Assembly: GCF_964340395.1 (NCBI RefSeq)
Contig: NC_135561.1
Location: 17,357,240-17,421,239, forward strand
Reading direction: 5' to 3'
Source of the DNA: Glandiceps talaboti
Taxonomy: Eukaryota; Hemichordata; Enteropneusta; Spengelidae
Length of the DNA: 64,000 nucleotides
Positions 48,900 through 60,545 of the stretch are shown here, in pieces. Made by a program: the position numbers and the translations under genes. The notes beneath the pieces were generated by a model. That model was not told the DNA's origin, ran no database searches, and saw only the letters and a program-made list of their open reading frames with translations. How positions within the stretch are numbered: position 1 is the stretch's first letter; every line of letters starts with the position of its first letter.

Positions 48900-49150
<251 letters not shown>

Positions 49151-49769
49151 AGGTAGAAAACCTATATTGACATCAATACTATTACGATATAATGCTGTAT
49201 GCATGATGAGAATAGCATACTCCTTTTTTGATCGCAGTCGTCTGCAGCCATAATGGCCACCGAATCCTCATCGTCGATCGCCAGCATAACAATATATGTT
49301 CCATGTCGAACGCTAGTAGTTTCCCTGGCTGGGGAAAATGAATAAATGAGATATCCAAAGTCCTAGAAATGTACGAAGTTTACTCAAAATCATCATGTTA
49401 GAATGACACAGCACAAACTACAGTATCGTTCTTGGTCCCACAAAATGCAGACACAGTGAGACAGATCATGTACATAAATCCTTCACAAAACAAATCTAAC
49501 TTCGGACCATTCACAAATTAACTTTCCACTGTACAGACTAAGCAAAACTTATTATATACGCTACACACTATTGACCAATTTATCGTTTAAATATAAATTT
49601 AGTGATGTTGTCCTTGACTTCATATCGTGAGATCGTCCTCGTAATCGAAAGAACCAAAAGTGAAATTCGACAGATATTCAGATCCTGTGGCCGATCTCCC
49701 TGCACTTCATTTCCATTCCAAAGTCAAGAGCGGTCTGTTTGACCGCAAATCTTAATATACTGCTATAGT
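49151..49769. other. Region with no recognised feature
   Basis: No gene, repeat or structured element recognised. Confidence 0.4.
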
Positions 49770-49903
49770 AATAAACCACCTCCTGGGGATCGTATTCCCC
49801 TTGGTTTTGACCAGTTGACTCCATAGACGCATTCGCCGACGCTAATGTGTATATGTTGTCAACTGGTCAAAAGGGGGCATACCATCCCCAGGGGTGGTTT
49901 ATT
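49770..49903. mobile_element. 134-bp foldback/MITE-like element
   Basis: Left end AATAAACCACCTCCTGGGGA and right arm complementary over about 47 bases with a few mismatches, including TTGACCAGTTGAC at the inner end. The loop is about 34 bases. Confidence 0.65.
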
Positions 49904-50706
49904 GCAACTGCTATCATTTGGCATTGCTGGCATATTTTCATATATTTGAATATTCAATAGCTCTACAGAAGTATATAAAGTTGCTACAGCTGACACACAA
50001 GCTGGCAATACCTGAGTATAGTCACCCATTTATCCATGCAAGTATTTACAACATATTAATTACATTCGGATTCCAGAGATGGTAATGTGCCACCTTTTAA
50101 GTATCACACACTAACTTATCAATACGATATATTACATTGGAAAACGAATTATTTGTACAAGTGATAACACTTTGCCTCTTGAAACAGGTACATTTGTTTG
50201 AGCAGTCAGTTGATGCTCTAACCTATGAGAATGTTTTTTTTTAAATCTACACGCAAGTTGGCAACAGAGCAAATTAATCACATACCCAGCAGCACACACA
50301 TATACATATATATACACATAAATACACACACGCATACATACATACATACATACATACATACATACATACAAAAATGTGTAAGGAACTTGTGAGACAGTCC
50401 GAATAAATAGATGTAATCCGAAGTTTCGAATAAAAATTCGTTTTAGGTATTTATAGGCAAGACATATTAGGTAAACACCTGAATATATCTGAATGTTATG
50501 GCACAGAACTACAACCACGCGTGATAAACGGTTATACGTGTGAAAAGTTCTAATATTCGCACGCACTAAATAGAACCCAATAGAATACGCCTGCATGAAA
50601 TATAAAATAAGCGTGATTAGACTGGGAATGACGTGAATAATCAGTTAATTCCAAGGGGTTCCAGTGTTCCGAGACGGAAAATGATTTCCTCTTCCTTCAA
50701 CCTCAA
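49904..50706. other. Intergenic with a (CATA)n tract at 50334-50370
   Basis: Otherwise unremarkable; no gene supported. Confidence 0.4.
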
Positions 50707-51471
50707 CATACATACATACATGATAATAATAATATGGTTTATTGTATTCAAAGGCCTCCGGCCCATATACAAATTATCGTTTCAGTACAAAATATTATAT
50801 TACATCACACGGTTGCAAATCAAAATAAAATCTCTCTTTTTAAACGCCAATTGAATAAATTTACAAAGTTTGTACAGAACATCTGTGTCCCTAGTCCTCA
50901 TAATTCGTTGAAATTTAATAATGGTTGGTTCTGACTGGTATTCAAGTGGAAGGTATTCCTTCCTAAGAACGTCATATTGTGAACACACTAAGAGAAAATG
51001 AAATTCATCCTCTACTTCACTCGAGTTTCATATCTTACAGACTCTGAGGTGTGGGTCAATATCATGATGTCTTCCCTCCTCGATTGCCAATGAGGTTGAT
51101 GAGCAGCGAAAACGGGCAAATGCCTGAATACATGTTCTGTTGCAGTTCAAAGTTAGATATTTTTCTGGTTCGAGTATATTTTGAAAGTTATATATGTGCG
51201 CAGTTTTGGTTTCTGAGACAGACTGGTACGCCATTGTTGTTTACAGATATCTGACACACGAGTGGTAAATTCATTTATAAACTTTTGCTTGTCGCCGACC
51301 TCTTGGGCTAGCCAAACATAACCAAAGCCATAAGAAAATAGCGTGTTCTTTATGGACGTAGCCCAAGTGTGTCTGCCTAACGCGTCTAGTTTATACAGCA
51401 TCATGTAAGCTTGTTTTGGCAGCCTGTCATCTGGCATTTCAATTAATTTCAGCCAGTAGTTTATGCATCGC

Positions 51472-51503
<32 letters not shown>

Positions 51504-51522
51504 CATACATACATACATACAT
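50707..51522 (-). mobile_element. LINE C: LINE 3' fragment flanked on both sides by (CATA)n
   Basis: On the minus strand the frame starts inside (CATA)n at 51522-51474 and reads CINYWLKLIEMPDDRLPKQA, TWATSIKNTLFSYGFGYVWL, then NILEPEKYL and LRVCKI, then after frameshifts CSQYDVLRKEYLPLEYQSEP (about 50985): the ORF2 C-terminal region with a CCHC-like motif. The 3' UTR contains GGGCCGGAGGCC and ends AATAAACCATATTATTATTATC, directly followed by a short (CATA)n at 50707-50720. Confidence 0.7.
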
Positions 51523-52499
51523 AAAGTACCAAATCATCGAACAGCCGAAGTATTATCGAAATAGTAATTAATTTCGGATTTCAGGGATGAAATCTACCAT
51601 ATGGCGCGTTTTATTATCATATAATGTCAATCAACGGATTGCATGACGATTTTATACTCGTATACATACAAAACATATAGTCAATACGCTGGTTGAATGT
51701 TTGTTTTTTTATTTATTTTTTAAAGATTTTTTTGCAGTTTTAATTACCATGAATGCTGACAATAAACCACTGCGTGTATAACTTTTTAAACTTTTATAAT
51801 TTATGAAGCGATGAGAAAAGATATCCGTATTGTGAATGAATTGAACGTGTTGTGGAACTATGTAACTTTTGTCAGAATTAAGACACTTCCATCAACTGAA
51901 CTGAGCTTTACGTATTTATCAAAACACCATTCTCTGAATATTGACAAATTATTCAATCTCATTAATTATGTAAATTACTCACTAGATTCCATGATATGAT
52001 TGACAACATCTAATCAGTGCTTGCAATTGTAAAACTGTGGTTTATGACATATCGTGTTCACAGATAGACAGCGACATATTAAGGCACAGTAACATGGGGC
52101 GACGCAGTGCACAGATACTTTATTAACTCATGCAAGGGAACATGCTAGGGCACAGCTTAGGGCTTAGTCATTTGTACTTGCTGGAGGGGGAAGTTTGTGT
52201 TTCAAAATGGGACTTGAGTATTCTCACTCTGACTCCCAGCTACAGTGATCAAAACCAAACTTTCCTCAGTACAAGGTTCTCAAAATGAAAGGTCACATTT
52301 GTTGTAATATATTACTGACCACTCATAAATACTATTACTATGTACCAGAGACTACTTGCACCATTGCGCGCGCATACTAATAGTATAATTGCACTGCAGT
52401 GCAATGCCAAAAATATTATTACATACAATTGATATGCAAATGAAACATAATCGTTCGTTCTACGAAAGCATGATTGTGATCGAAAATTGTTGTTTCGGA
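51523..52499. other. Intergenic with copy 3 of the octamer repeat
   Basis: 51890-52075 carries CATTAATTATGTAAATTA, CATCTAATCAGTGCTT and a decayed AGATAGACAG tail, matching the repeats at 30482 and 41378. Nothing else recognised. Confidence 0.4.
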
Positions 52500-52680
52500 T
52501 AACAGAACCCCACGCCGCGCGAGTTCCATTGTGGGTACTCAGGAACATTTGCACTCGTGCTTGCAATGTTTTCTGCTGCACTTTCACTTGCTACATTTGT
52601 ACGTTCATGAGAGAACATTGCAAGCACTCGTACAAATACACCGAGTACACCACACCACACTTGCACTTGGGGTTCTGTTA
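52500..52680. mobile_element. 181-bp foldback/MITE-like element
   Basis: Ends TAACAGAACCCCA and its exact complement; most of the remainder also pairs (GTACTC, then GAGTGCTTGCAATG-type block). A related arm is at 20805-20860 (shared ACTCGTACAAATAC). Confidence 0.65.
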
Positions 52681-53204
52681 TATTACACCAATTACTTATT
52701 AGAATTGGGATACAGGGAGAGTACATATTTGTAAACACATAGGGGAGCAAGTATCGTCCTCCCGCATTAGATAATTTGACAAATTACATTTGTTCAAGAT
52801 TTATTTCAGGGCACCAAAAGAACACGGATCTAGTTTTATGTATTTGATGGACATTTCCCAGTAGATGCTTTCCAATTGAAAGTATCCCCCAACTCAACCC
52901 CCCCCCATGTGGTATTTCCAAAACGACTCCCCCACGCGCCAAAAACACCGCCATCAGCAGCAGCGACAAATGAACGAGCCCTTAATATAGTCCTCAAAGC
53001 CTATCTCTACCTTTACTGTCAGTCATTCAAGAAGTGTCGCATCTGTTTTTGTGTCTAAATCAGCCAGTAACATTTGGTGTCAACGTGTACAGGAAACCAC
53101 ACCCTTGTGGTAACTTAGGGAGTAAAATTTACATCAAACCAATTTATGGCCTGATCATTTGCTGACGTGTGATACAAACTATATGTTGTCTAAAGGGTCT
53201 CCGA
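52681..53204. other. Upstream region of gene C
   Basis: Non-coding; no clear similarity to the shared upstream block of genes A and B. Confidence 0.35.
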
Positions 53205-53209
53205 AACGG

Positions 53210-53217
53210 TATAAAAA
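53210..53217 (+). promoter_or_regulatory. Gene C TATA box
   Basis: TATAAAAA, 78 bases before the gene C ATG, a spacing that leaves about 45 bases of 5' UTR. Confidence 0.45.
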
Positions 53218-53287
53218 TCAAAATTGTCGAGGAAAAATTGATACACACCCAGTACACTTTCTGATAGGGCGCTATACCTATCAAAAG

Positions 53288-53365
53288 ATGTCGAGCTTCC
53301 CGCAGATGATTGCCACGTTGGCTGTGATAGTTATCCTCTCTCTACCAGTTGATGGAACGACTAAT
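53288..53365 (+). CDS. Gene C exon 1: signal peptide
   Basis: ATG at 53288 opens 26 codons: MSSFPQMIATLAVIVILSLP then VDGTTN, a signal peptide with likely cleavage after VDG. It ends on a complete codon before donor gtgagtatca, as in genes A and B. The frame is also open upstream, but this ATG is the one that aligns with its paralogs and lies correctly below the TATA box. The mature protein is secreted. Gene C runs rightward through at least seven exons and leaves the window. It is in opposite orientation to genes A and B. Confidence 0.8.
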
Positions 53366-53604
53366 GTGAGTATCAATATTTATTCATGATAGTATTACAT
53401 AGCTTGCCATGTAAGTCAATGGCTTTAGATATGTTCACGTTGGGAATATTAAGCTAGTGGCGTAGATCGTTGATCGTATAGTGTCACCCTTTGAAGTGTA
53501 TATCGGAACAACTGCAGCCATTTACTACAGTCATATCTCGTTCAAATGAATCCAATTTGGATACATCTATATAAATTGTTCTTCTATTAATTCGTATTTT
53601 TCAG

Positions 53605-53638
53605 ATATTGACTGAACATCTCATGGAAAAAAGAATGA
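53605..53638 (+). CDS. Gene C exon 2: 34-nt micro-exon with dibasic site
   Basis: Acceptor ttttcag and donor gtaagt flank 34 nt encoding ILTEHLMEKRM plus one base; phase 0 in, phase 1 out, the same as gene B exon 2. The Lys-Arg pair again lies just before the first cysteine module. Peptide identity with gene B is low, but length, phase and Lys-Arg are kept, so the propeptide and its cleavage site seem to be what is preserved. Confidence 0.75.
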
Positions 53639-54818
53639 GTAAGTACTTTCAATAAGCTTAATGAATAAAACACCACATTTAATTAAGATTGTGCATAACC
53701 GATTTGACAGAGCTTCTGAAATATAAAGAAACAGAGTTTGAAAGACGGACGTTCAAAATTTACATAACGCTTATTTAAATATAGGTTTGTCAAGATTGAT
53801 CAGGCATGGCTCCAATGAAAATTCTTTTTTTTTAAAAGTGACATAGACATAGTTATCCAGACCGCTTCTTATCTTTCCACCTGACCAGAATATTTATATC
53901 AATTCACCTTTGTTTGAATATTTTAATACCACACTCTCGTTGCCAACGCCTTGTTTATTCCAAATGTCTCCAAAACCGTAGATTTGAAGCAGACGACCCA
54001 AAGATCATTCTTATCTGTATCTATTTTACTTGATTGGAAATGTAACATTCATATTCAAGCCTTCTCTGTCCACTTGCAAAGTCTTTAACAAATACTTGAC
54101 AATTTTACAATATGTGTGAACCTTCAAAGTTTACTCTCCCCCCCCCCCCTCCTCATCACAACAATTTGTGTATTGTTGTATAGTCGAGTCGGTTGATTAA
54201 AGTAACATCTTGTTGTGGATTTTGCACTATCATCCGCAGGATGTAAATCCCAAACATCAGAACCATAAAAGAGAAATGGGAGAATTTTGCAACCAAGATT
54301 TTCAAAGTAACACTTTCGTCAAGCAATGTCTGACTCACTGTTGTTGATTGTCGTAAATACTAATTACTTACAGTAATTTTGACATAGTCCATGCACTGTA
54401 TATGAGGGGCATTGTAGGTAATTTATGCAAATGGAGATAATGCAAACTGGCGTCATTGGAAAATTGAAATTTGACTGTTGAGAATACAATTGACAGTAAC
54501 GATTGACAGTACATGTAAATGTTAATGACGTGAACATATGCAGCTTTTGGTACCTTTAATATACGTAATCCACTTATAAATATTATTTATTACTTAGGCT
54601 GACACCAATCTCTTGGGGATTTTGGTCTTATAATCTTCAAGTGTTTTGAATTTGTTATTAAGTTTGAATCAAAAGATAAAATGTGGTCGACTAGTCTCCC
54701 AATTCAAGGGAGTAGTGTCGGTAGCACTCAGATGTTATCAACCTGAAATGTGGTCATTCAACAGTGACTAAAAAGAGAGAATGATAGTTATGTGTAAAGA
54801 TTATTTTCGCAAATCAGA

Positions 54819-54881
54819 CGAGAGGGAACTAAGATTAATTTGCATATATTATATATGCAAATTAATCTTAGTTCCCTCTCG
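54819..54881. repeat. Perfect 63-base palindrome
   Basis: Arms of 31 bases, no mismatch, single-base centre at 54850. Left arm starts CGAGAGGGAACTAAGATTAA and each arm includes the octamer ATTTGCAT/ATGCAAAT. Confidence 0.85.
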
Positions 54882-55497
54882 AATGAGGTTACAGGGTACT
54901 ATATTACTTGTTCAATGTTGAACTTGCATGGCCAATGTAATGCAGGGCACATTCACATGCGGGATTGAAGCCATGTTGTCAAATTTGAGACACTTCAAAC
55001 AGTACGATAGACTGATAAGATTACAATAGACTCTGCTAGCAAAATGCATTGTTTTCAGGGATCACCATTTACCTTCACAGCGTGTTGGTATTTTCATTGA
55101 GACTTTAGGTTTTGGAGATTTTTTAACCAAATTAGATTTGCTAGAGAGTATTCGAACAATCGTGCAATGACTCTTCAAACCCAATCCGTAACCAAAAATT
55201 AGCTCCCAAATACAAACCTGTTGCTGGACTACTTCCGAATACAATAAACAATAATTAAGATAAACACTGTCTAATTGCGAAATTTATGGCCGTTTGCAGA
55301 AAAAAATAGTACCTTATCAGGAGTACAGCTAGTGCAAGCAGCTTTAATCTAATAGTCAATAGTGGTCGGATTGGTGGTAGCAGGTGACAGTAGTATGTTT
55401 GTTTTCTCTCTATGGATCGATATTTATGTACTTTGACAATACAAGACGAGTCTAGCTTCTCTCTTATTTTATACACTGAGGTACACCGAAATGTCTA

Positions 55498-55884
55498 ATA
55501 AAAATTGCCGACATTTGTAGTAAACACTATGTAACAAATATCGTAAGCAGCGTATGTCACATACCAAGTTGTTTTATAAGTACATCTCAACCCAGAAAAT
55601 ATCACTCATTTATCATTTGATAGACGAGTAATAAGAGCAAACAAACACCTATCCATTGGAGGAATCCGCCACAAAGAAATCCACCCCTCTAAAGTACCCA
55701 TTTCCAAGACATTCTTGCCAAAGGCCCACCGGTACTTTTGATCACTCCCTTATCAGATCTAGAGGCTGTATTAGTCAATGGTGTATAAAATTTATACTTT
55801 GCTGTGTCACCACTCCTTGAAAAATATACAATAAACATAACAATATGTGCATTTATTTATTTATTTATTTATTTGCTTATTCAT

Positions 55885-55924
<40 letters not shown>

Positions 55925-56470
55925 TTATTTATTCATTCATTTATGCGTTTGTTCTTTCGTTCGTTCGTTGCGTTCGTTTGTTTGTTTGTTTGTTTGTTTG
56001 TTTGTTGGTTGGTTGGTTGGTTCATTCATTTGTTTGTTTGTTTGTCCATTTATTAATTCTTCCACTCCTCCACTCTCACTCACTCGTACATATCCACATA
56101 CACGTATTCGCTGATTGACTGATAGTTAAACAATTGCTTAATTACTCGATTAATTAGTTTATTCACCTATTAATTTAATGCACATAGAATCCATTTTCGT
56201 TTGATGTGATGATTTTACATTCTTGGCTTTCTTATTTAGATAAATCATTTTTTTTATGAATGAAATGAATTACCCCCTTGATGTCATGTGTTATTACAAA
56301 TGTCGGCAATTACTGCATGTTTTTAATGAAATTTATTACAAGTATCGGCAATTTTCATTACATTTGTTGTTCATAGAAATTATTACAAATGTTGGCGTTA
56401 TTAACAATCTTGGCGATTATTAAAAATGTCGGTTTTATTACAAATGTTGGCGGTTATTAAAAATGTCGGC
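55498..56470. repeat. (TTTA)n/(TTTG)n tract and short tandem repeats
   Basis: 55848-56048 is a mosaic of TTTA, GTTC, TTTG and TTGG units. 56285-56470 holds five or more diverged copies of a unit around TTACAAATGTCGGC; one inverted copy lies at about 55500-55521. ORFs in the tract are repeat translations. Confidence 0.6.
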
Positions 56471-56734
56471 GTGAGAATGAGAATGAATTCCTATTTCTGT
56501 TTATGGCGTGTCTGAGGTTTATATGTATATACATTTTCAGGTAGGTTATAAGCCAGTAATGCGCATCAGCAGCACTGTTAAATCTGGTCTTTGCGTGTAT
56601 GTGATTATGAAAAGGTGTCACGATATGGCATATTGTTAATCATTTTAAGATTATTCACATTGTATGTTGCTGCCATTTCCAAACTACTGTCACAGTGGTG
56701 TTTATCATCAGTAGCATGAGGTATTCTCTACACA

Positions 56735-57385
56735 GGGAATCTTCCTCCTCCCTGTAACATCCACATACCCAGGACAGGGTTGTGCACATAGCTGTACCAG
56801 CTATGAGTACAGTATCCCTGTAACAGCTCTGGCCAACACACTATGTGTAACATACCTAGACTTGACATGTGTAACTGGTGTACTAACATCAATGTATGGA
56901 TGATAAGAATAGCAATGCAGCATAGGTTTTAATAACATCCACATCACGTACGCAAGCTTTTCCCCACAGACATGTACCAGCTATGTGACCATAGCTGTAA
57001 TGTAGGTATTTCCCAAAGCAATGCACGAGCTATATGTCAACATTGCTGTAACAGCGGTATTTCCCACAGCCATGTACTAGCTGTGTGAGCAATGCTGGTC
57101 GGATATGAACAAACGGGTTGCTACAGGGTATTATTCCACCATACCAGTAACATGTATGTGCACAACTGTGTGCTAGGTGTGCAGTATACAGCTATGGTAC
57201 TGCGGTGTGCAAAACAGTCGTGGAACAGAGGTGGTATTCCACATCCATATCATGCAACAGGCATATTTTTTAACAACCATGTACCAATGCTGTGAAAACA
57301 TTTACCCTGTAAAGGGGCTGTGTGGCACACAGCTGGAACAGAGCTGTGCTCTTCTTCATAGCACTAGGATGTGCCACATCCCAGT
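56735..57385. repeat. Degenerate minisatellite, unit about 60 bp
   Basis: Repeated blocks with CATGTACCAGCTATGTG-like and CTGTAACAGCGGTATTCC-like segments, spaced about 60 bases, roughly eight copies with heavy divergence. Confidence 0.5.
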
Positions 57386-58504
57386 GCTAGTATATACAAG
57401 ATTTCCTGTTTAGAGGTAAAAAAAGTGTCAATTTTGTATACTTGAAAATGTAATGAAAAAACACATTAATAAACAGATTTCGTGTATCATTAGTGATATA
57501 AATTGTCTTCCCTGGCCGGTCACATATGCATTGTTGAAATGATGACAGGGTCCCATGCACTTTATATGTACATTACTGTTCATGTTTTCAGCATGAGAGA
57601 TCTAATCACGACTTCAAAATTTTCAGTGAAAGTGACCGCTCAAACTGGAACTGCACGATAACAGAAGTTATCATTTTCTTCATTTGTACTTGGACTTACT
57701 CGACTCATAACCATCGACCTTGCCAAATGAAGTGTCTGGTGTAATAGTTTCCCATACGGCTTGGTTGATTTTGTGGAACATGCCAGTCACTTACAAAACG
57801 TCTGATGATTTTGCAGAACATTCAAAGCAAAACATGTGTACAAGTTGTAGACGGTGCATGTGAACAGAATACTTTAATTTAAGACACAAACCTGTTAACT
57901 TTCTATGTTTCCACCGAAAACTGAGCGACTGCACAACAGAACGTGTGCCATTGTATTTCCTATCCCTACATTCCCTTTAATTACAACTGTGCTCAGTAAG
58001 CTTATTTAGTTGCATTCTATGTAATCACTATGTTTACTTCGGTGACCACGTCGTGAAATATGACTTGTTATATTGGGTGTAAAATGGGATTGCCAGAAGA
58101 TTGATATGAAAACGTGAAATACGAAAGGTACAGATCTGGATTGTGCAACGTGTTGTGAATGTTATGAGTTAAGTCTTAAGTAAACATTACACAGGGGATT
58201 CACTAATTCATGGAACTTCGTTATCTCCCGGGATACTGAACTTGGTCGAATCGGCAAGGATTCGAGCAGCAACTACGTTTGTCTGTTTTCTAGCTGATGC
58301 GCGCAATATCCAGGAATATGAACCCAATTTCCTCTGTTCTTGGACTAAAACAAACATAAGAAGCTAAACAATGTATTCAAAATAGGATAAATAATTTCTT
58401 ATTTAATTTACTTTGATTGAATTGTCACATATCCTATTCGCTCTGGCGTTTTAGTCAATAATTTCTTTTTAATTATTTCCTATATGATTATATTATCCCT
58501 CCAG

Positions 58505-58627
58505 ATAGCCCAGAGTGTACAGCAGTCGGAGGAATGTGCCAGAACCAAGATACCAACCCATGCGTATCGCCATCGTACGCTGTTGTTAGCCTGTGTGGTG
58601 GACCTGCCAGTCATCAATGCTGTGTAG
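58505..58627 (+). CDS. Gene C exon 3: cysteine module 1 (DD type)
   Basis: A 123-nt exon, acceptor ctccag and donor gtaaga, phase 1 at both ends. It encodes SPECTAVGGMCQNQDTNPC, then SLCGGPASHQCCVG. Cysteine pattern C-x6-C-x7-C-x10-C-x7-CC, the same as gene B exon 4 and as exons 5 and 7 here. It follows the dibasic site after only a few residues, so it would be near the N-terminus of the mature protein. Confidence 0.85.
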   Translation: MAQSVQQSEECARTKIPTHAYRHRTLLLACVVDLPVINAV

Positions 58628-59782
58628 GTAAGAATTGTTCCATATTCATGTTGTATATAGTAGTCCTACAGTTTTATGCTAATTGTAGTGGTATAATTAC
58701 AAATATATTTCGTGAGATTTTCTTTTGGTACTGGACCCAGAAACCCTGAAGCCTGTAGTAAATTTAACCAGATTTAAACTGAAAATGCCTTCTGTAAGGG
58801 CAGTTTTGAGTTTTTGTTGTTCCTACACATAATAATTGCTGGAATGCAAAAATCGTGGCTTTAGAAATTTAGTACATGATACACCCCTCTATTGGCAAAA
58901 AGGTGGGCCAATCTATAAGAAATCTGAAAGGACTTTGTAATATCAATCTAAGTATGCAGTGGAACATGTACTGGGGTAATAGTTTTTTAAATGAAATTAT
59001 TCAAATTTACATAGATACACATACAAATTGCTTATTGGTATCATTTGAACATAATAATTTTTGTTTAGTATCATTAATCTATAGTTCTTATGCCCACTAT
59101 TTCGTCTACAAGGTGCATTAATATATTTTAATATTTGTCATTAGAGTGGTCATTCTTTGATGTATTCATTGTATTATCTATATCAAATCTGAATATTATA
59201 TTAAAATTCCAAACTTGGGAAAGAAAGAAGGAAGCTGCATAAACCGGAGTTGAATGCATTGCATCGACGAATCTGAAAATAAACAGAAAAGCCTGTCTTC
59301 ATAACGAGTGAAAAAGTCACTGTCGATAGTTTACCACGTACACAACACTAGAGTGTACAAATCAACGGCATAGTATTAGTAAAATTTATACGTATGTGTC
59401 CTGACATCATGTTGTACGATCAGCTCAAATTAACAAAACTGACAATTTCATGAATTATGCAAGAAATTTAACTCTACATCAGTAATATTTGATGGCCCAT
59501 TAAAAGTTAGTTGTCGGAAAATTTGTTCAAATGCCTTCTAGCTATTCACAGTACAGGAAAGCTTGCCATCCACGACTTCAATCGGCCTATGCGATCCCCT
59601 AATACATACCCGGGATACACACGTGTTTCCATGGCAATTAATAAACAAAATTCAAACTTGATATATTATATATATATATATAGGAAGTCAGTGGTAAGAT
59701 TTGTCCGTAGTACAGTGCTCGATACGTCTGCACGCAGAGCGGAGTATATGTTGAGGGTAGAAGAAAATCAAGTCGGGTTTTT

Positions 59783-59828
59783 CGTCTCTACAAGCCTGTT
59801 TCGTGAGTAAATCACTCGTCAGGAGATG
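59783..59828 (-). ncRNA. Hammerhead ribozyme, locus 2, left arm
   Basis: Minus-strand copy of the same 46-base hammerhead as at 59833-59878, with identical core. Confidence 0.7.
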
Positions 59829-59832
59829 TCAA

Positions 59833-59878
59833 CATCTCCTGACGAGTGATTTACTCACGAAACAGGCTTGTAGAGACG
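59833..59878 (+). ncRNA. Hammerhead ribozyme, locus 2, right arm
   Basis: Same core as locus 1: CUGACGA, GUGA/UCAC stem II, GAAA, CA/UG stem III, UA cleavage site, UCUC/GAGA stem I. Confidence 0.75.
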
Positions 59879-59907
59879 AAAAACCCGACTTGATTTTCTT
59901 CTACTCT

Positions 59908-59960
<53 letters not shown>

Positions 59961-60464
59961 ATATTGATATATATTGATATATTGATATATATTGATATAT
60001 GTACCTTTAAAACCTCTAGAACAAAACCAGTCAACATCGAAAAATTGGGGGGAAAGTGAGCCAATTCAAGCACTGAGTACAGAGCCCAACGTAGCAACAC
60101 TTACTTTTCTCATTTGTATTGTCGTGATTATGTTAATAAATCAAAATGCACTATGTTCTGGCAACAAACTCGCTCCACAGTATCGAAAGATTTATATACA
60201 ATTTTTTTTTTCAGTTTTGATTGAAGAAGAGATCATATGGATTAATATCTTGGCGATTGTCCATAGCTATGGTTTATTGATCATGGCGTGCAACGTTTAG
60301 ATCATTAGGTCAATATTCAAATTGGGATAGGTCAAACCATAACAAGAGTTCCCAACAGTTTACAGTTGCAGCATGTAATCTGTAAACTAATTTATAGCGA
60401 AAACCTAAATTAGCTCATTAATATTCGTTGGACTTGAGCCAGTCGTTACTTTAGGAAATGGCAA

Positions 60465-60545
60465 GACAGACAGACAGACAGACAGACAAACACACAGACA
60501 CACACAGACACACACACAAACACAAACACAAACACAAACACAAAG
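60465..60545. repeat. (CAGA)n then CA-rich tract
   Basis: Possibly the tail of a further octamer-repeat copy, since CATTAATATTCG lies 45 bases before it. Confidence 0.7.

Larger units (their letters stand above)
53639..58504. other. Gene C intron 2 (4.9 kb)
   Basis: Holds the perfect palindrome at 54819-54881 and two tandem-repeat regions (55498-56470 and 56735-57385), listed separately. A C-run lies at 54138-54148. No further exon is needed, because exon 2 joins exon 3 in phase. Confidence 0.55.
59683..59957. mobile_element. Palindromic hammerhead-bearing element with (TA)n, locus 2
   Basis: Core 59683-59911: a left single-sided extension starting GGAAGTCAGTGGTAAG, then two arms complementary over about 80 bases around a spacer of a few bases at 59829. 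(TA)n lies on both sides (59660-59682 and 59912-59957). The sequence is nearly identical to locus 1 in the opposite orientation, but the centre is shorter by about 16 bases. The plus strand encodes, through extension and arm, a peptide containing [17 protein letters not shown] that also occurs at locus 1; whether it is translated is unknown. Confidence 0.75.
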
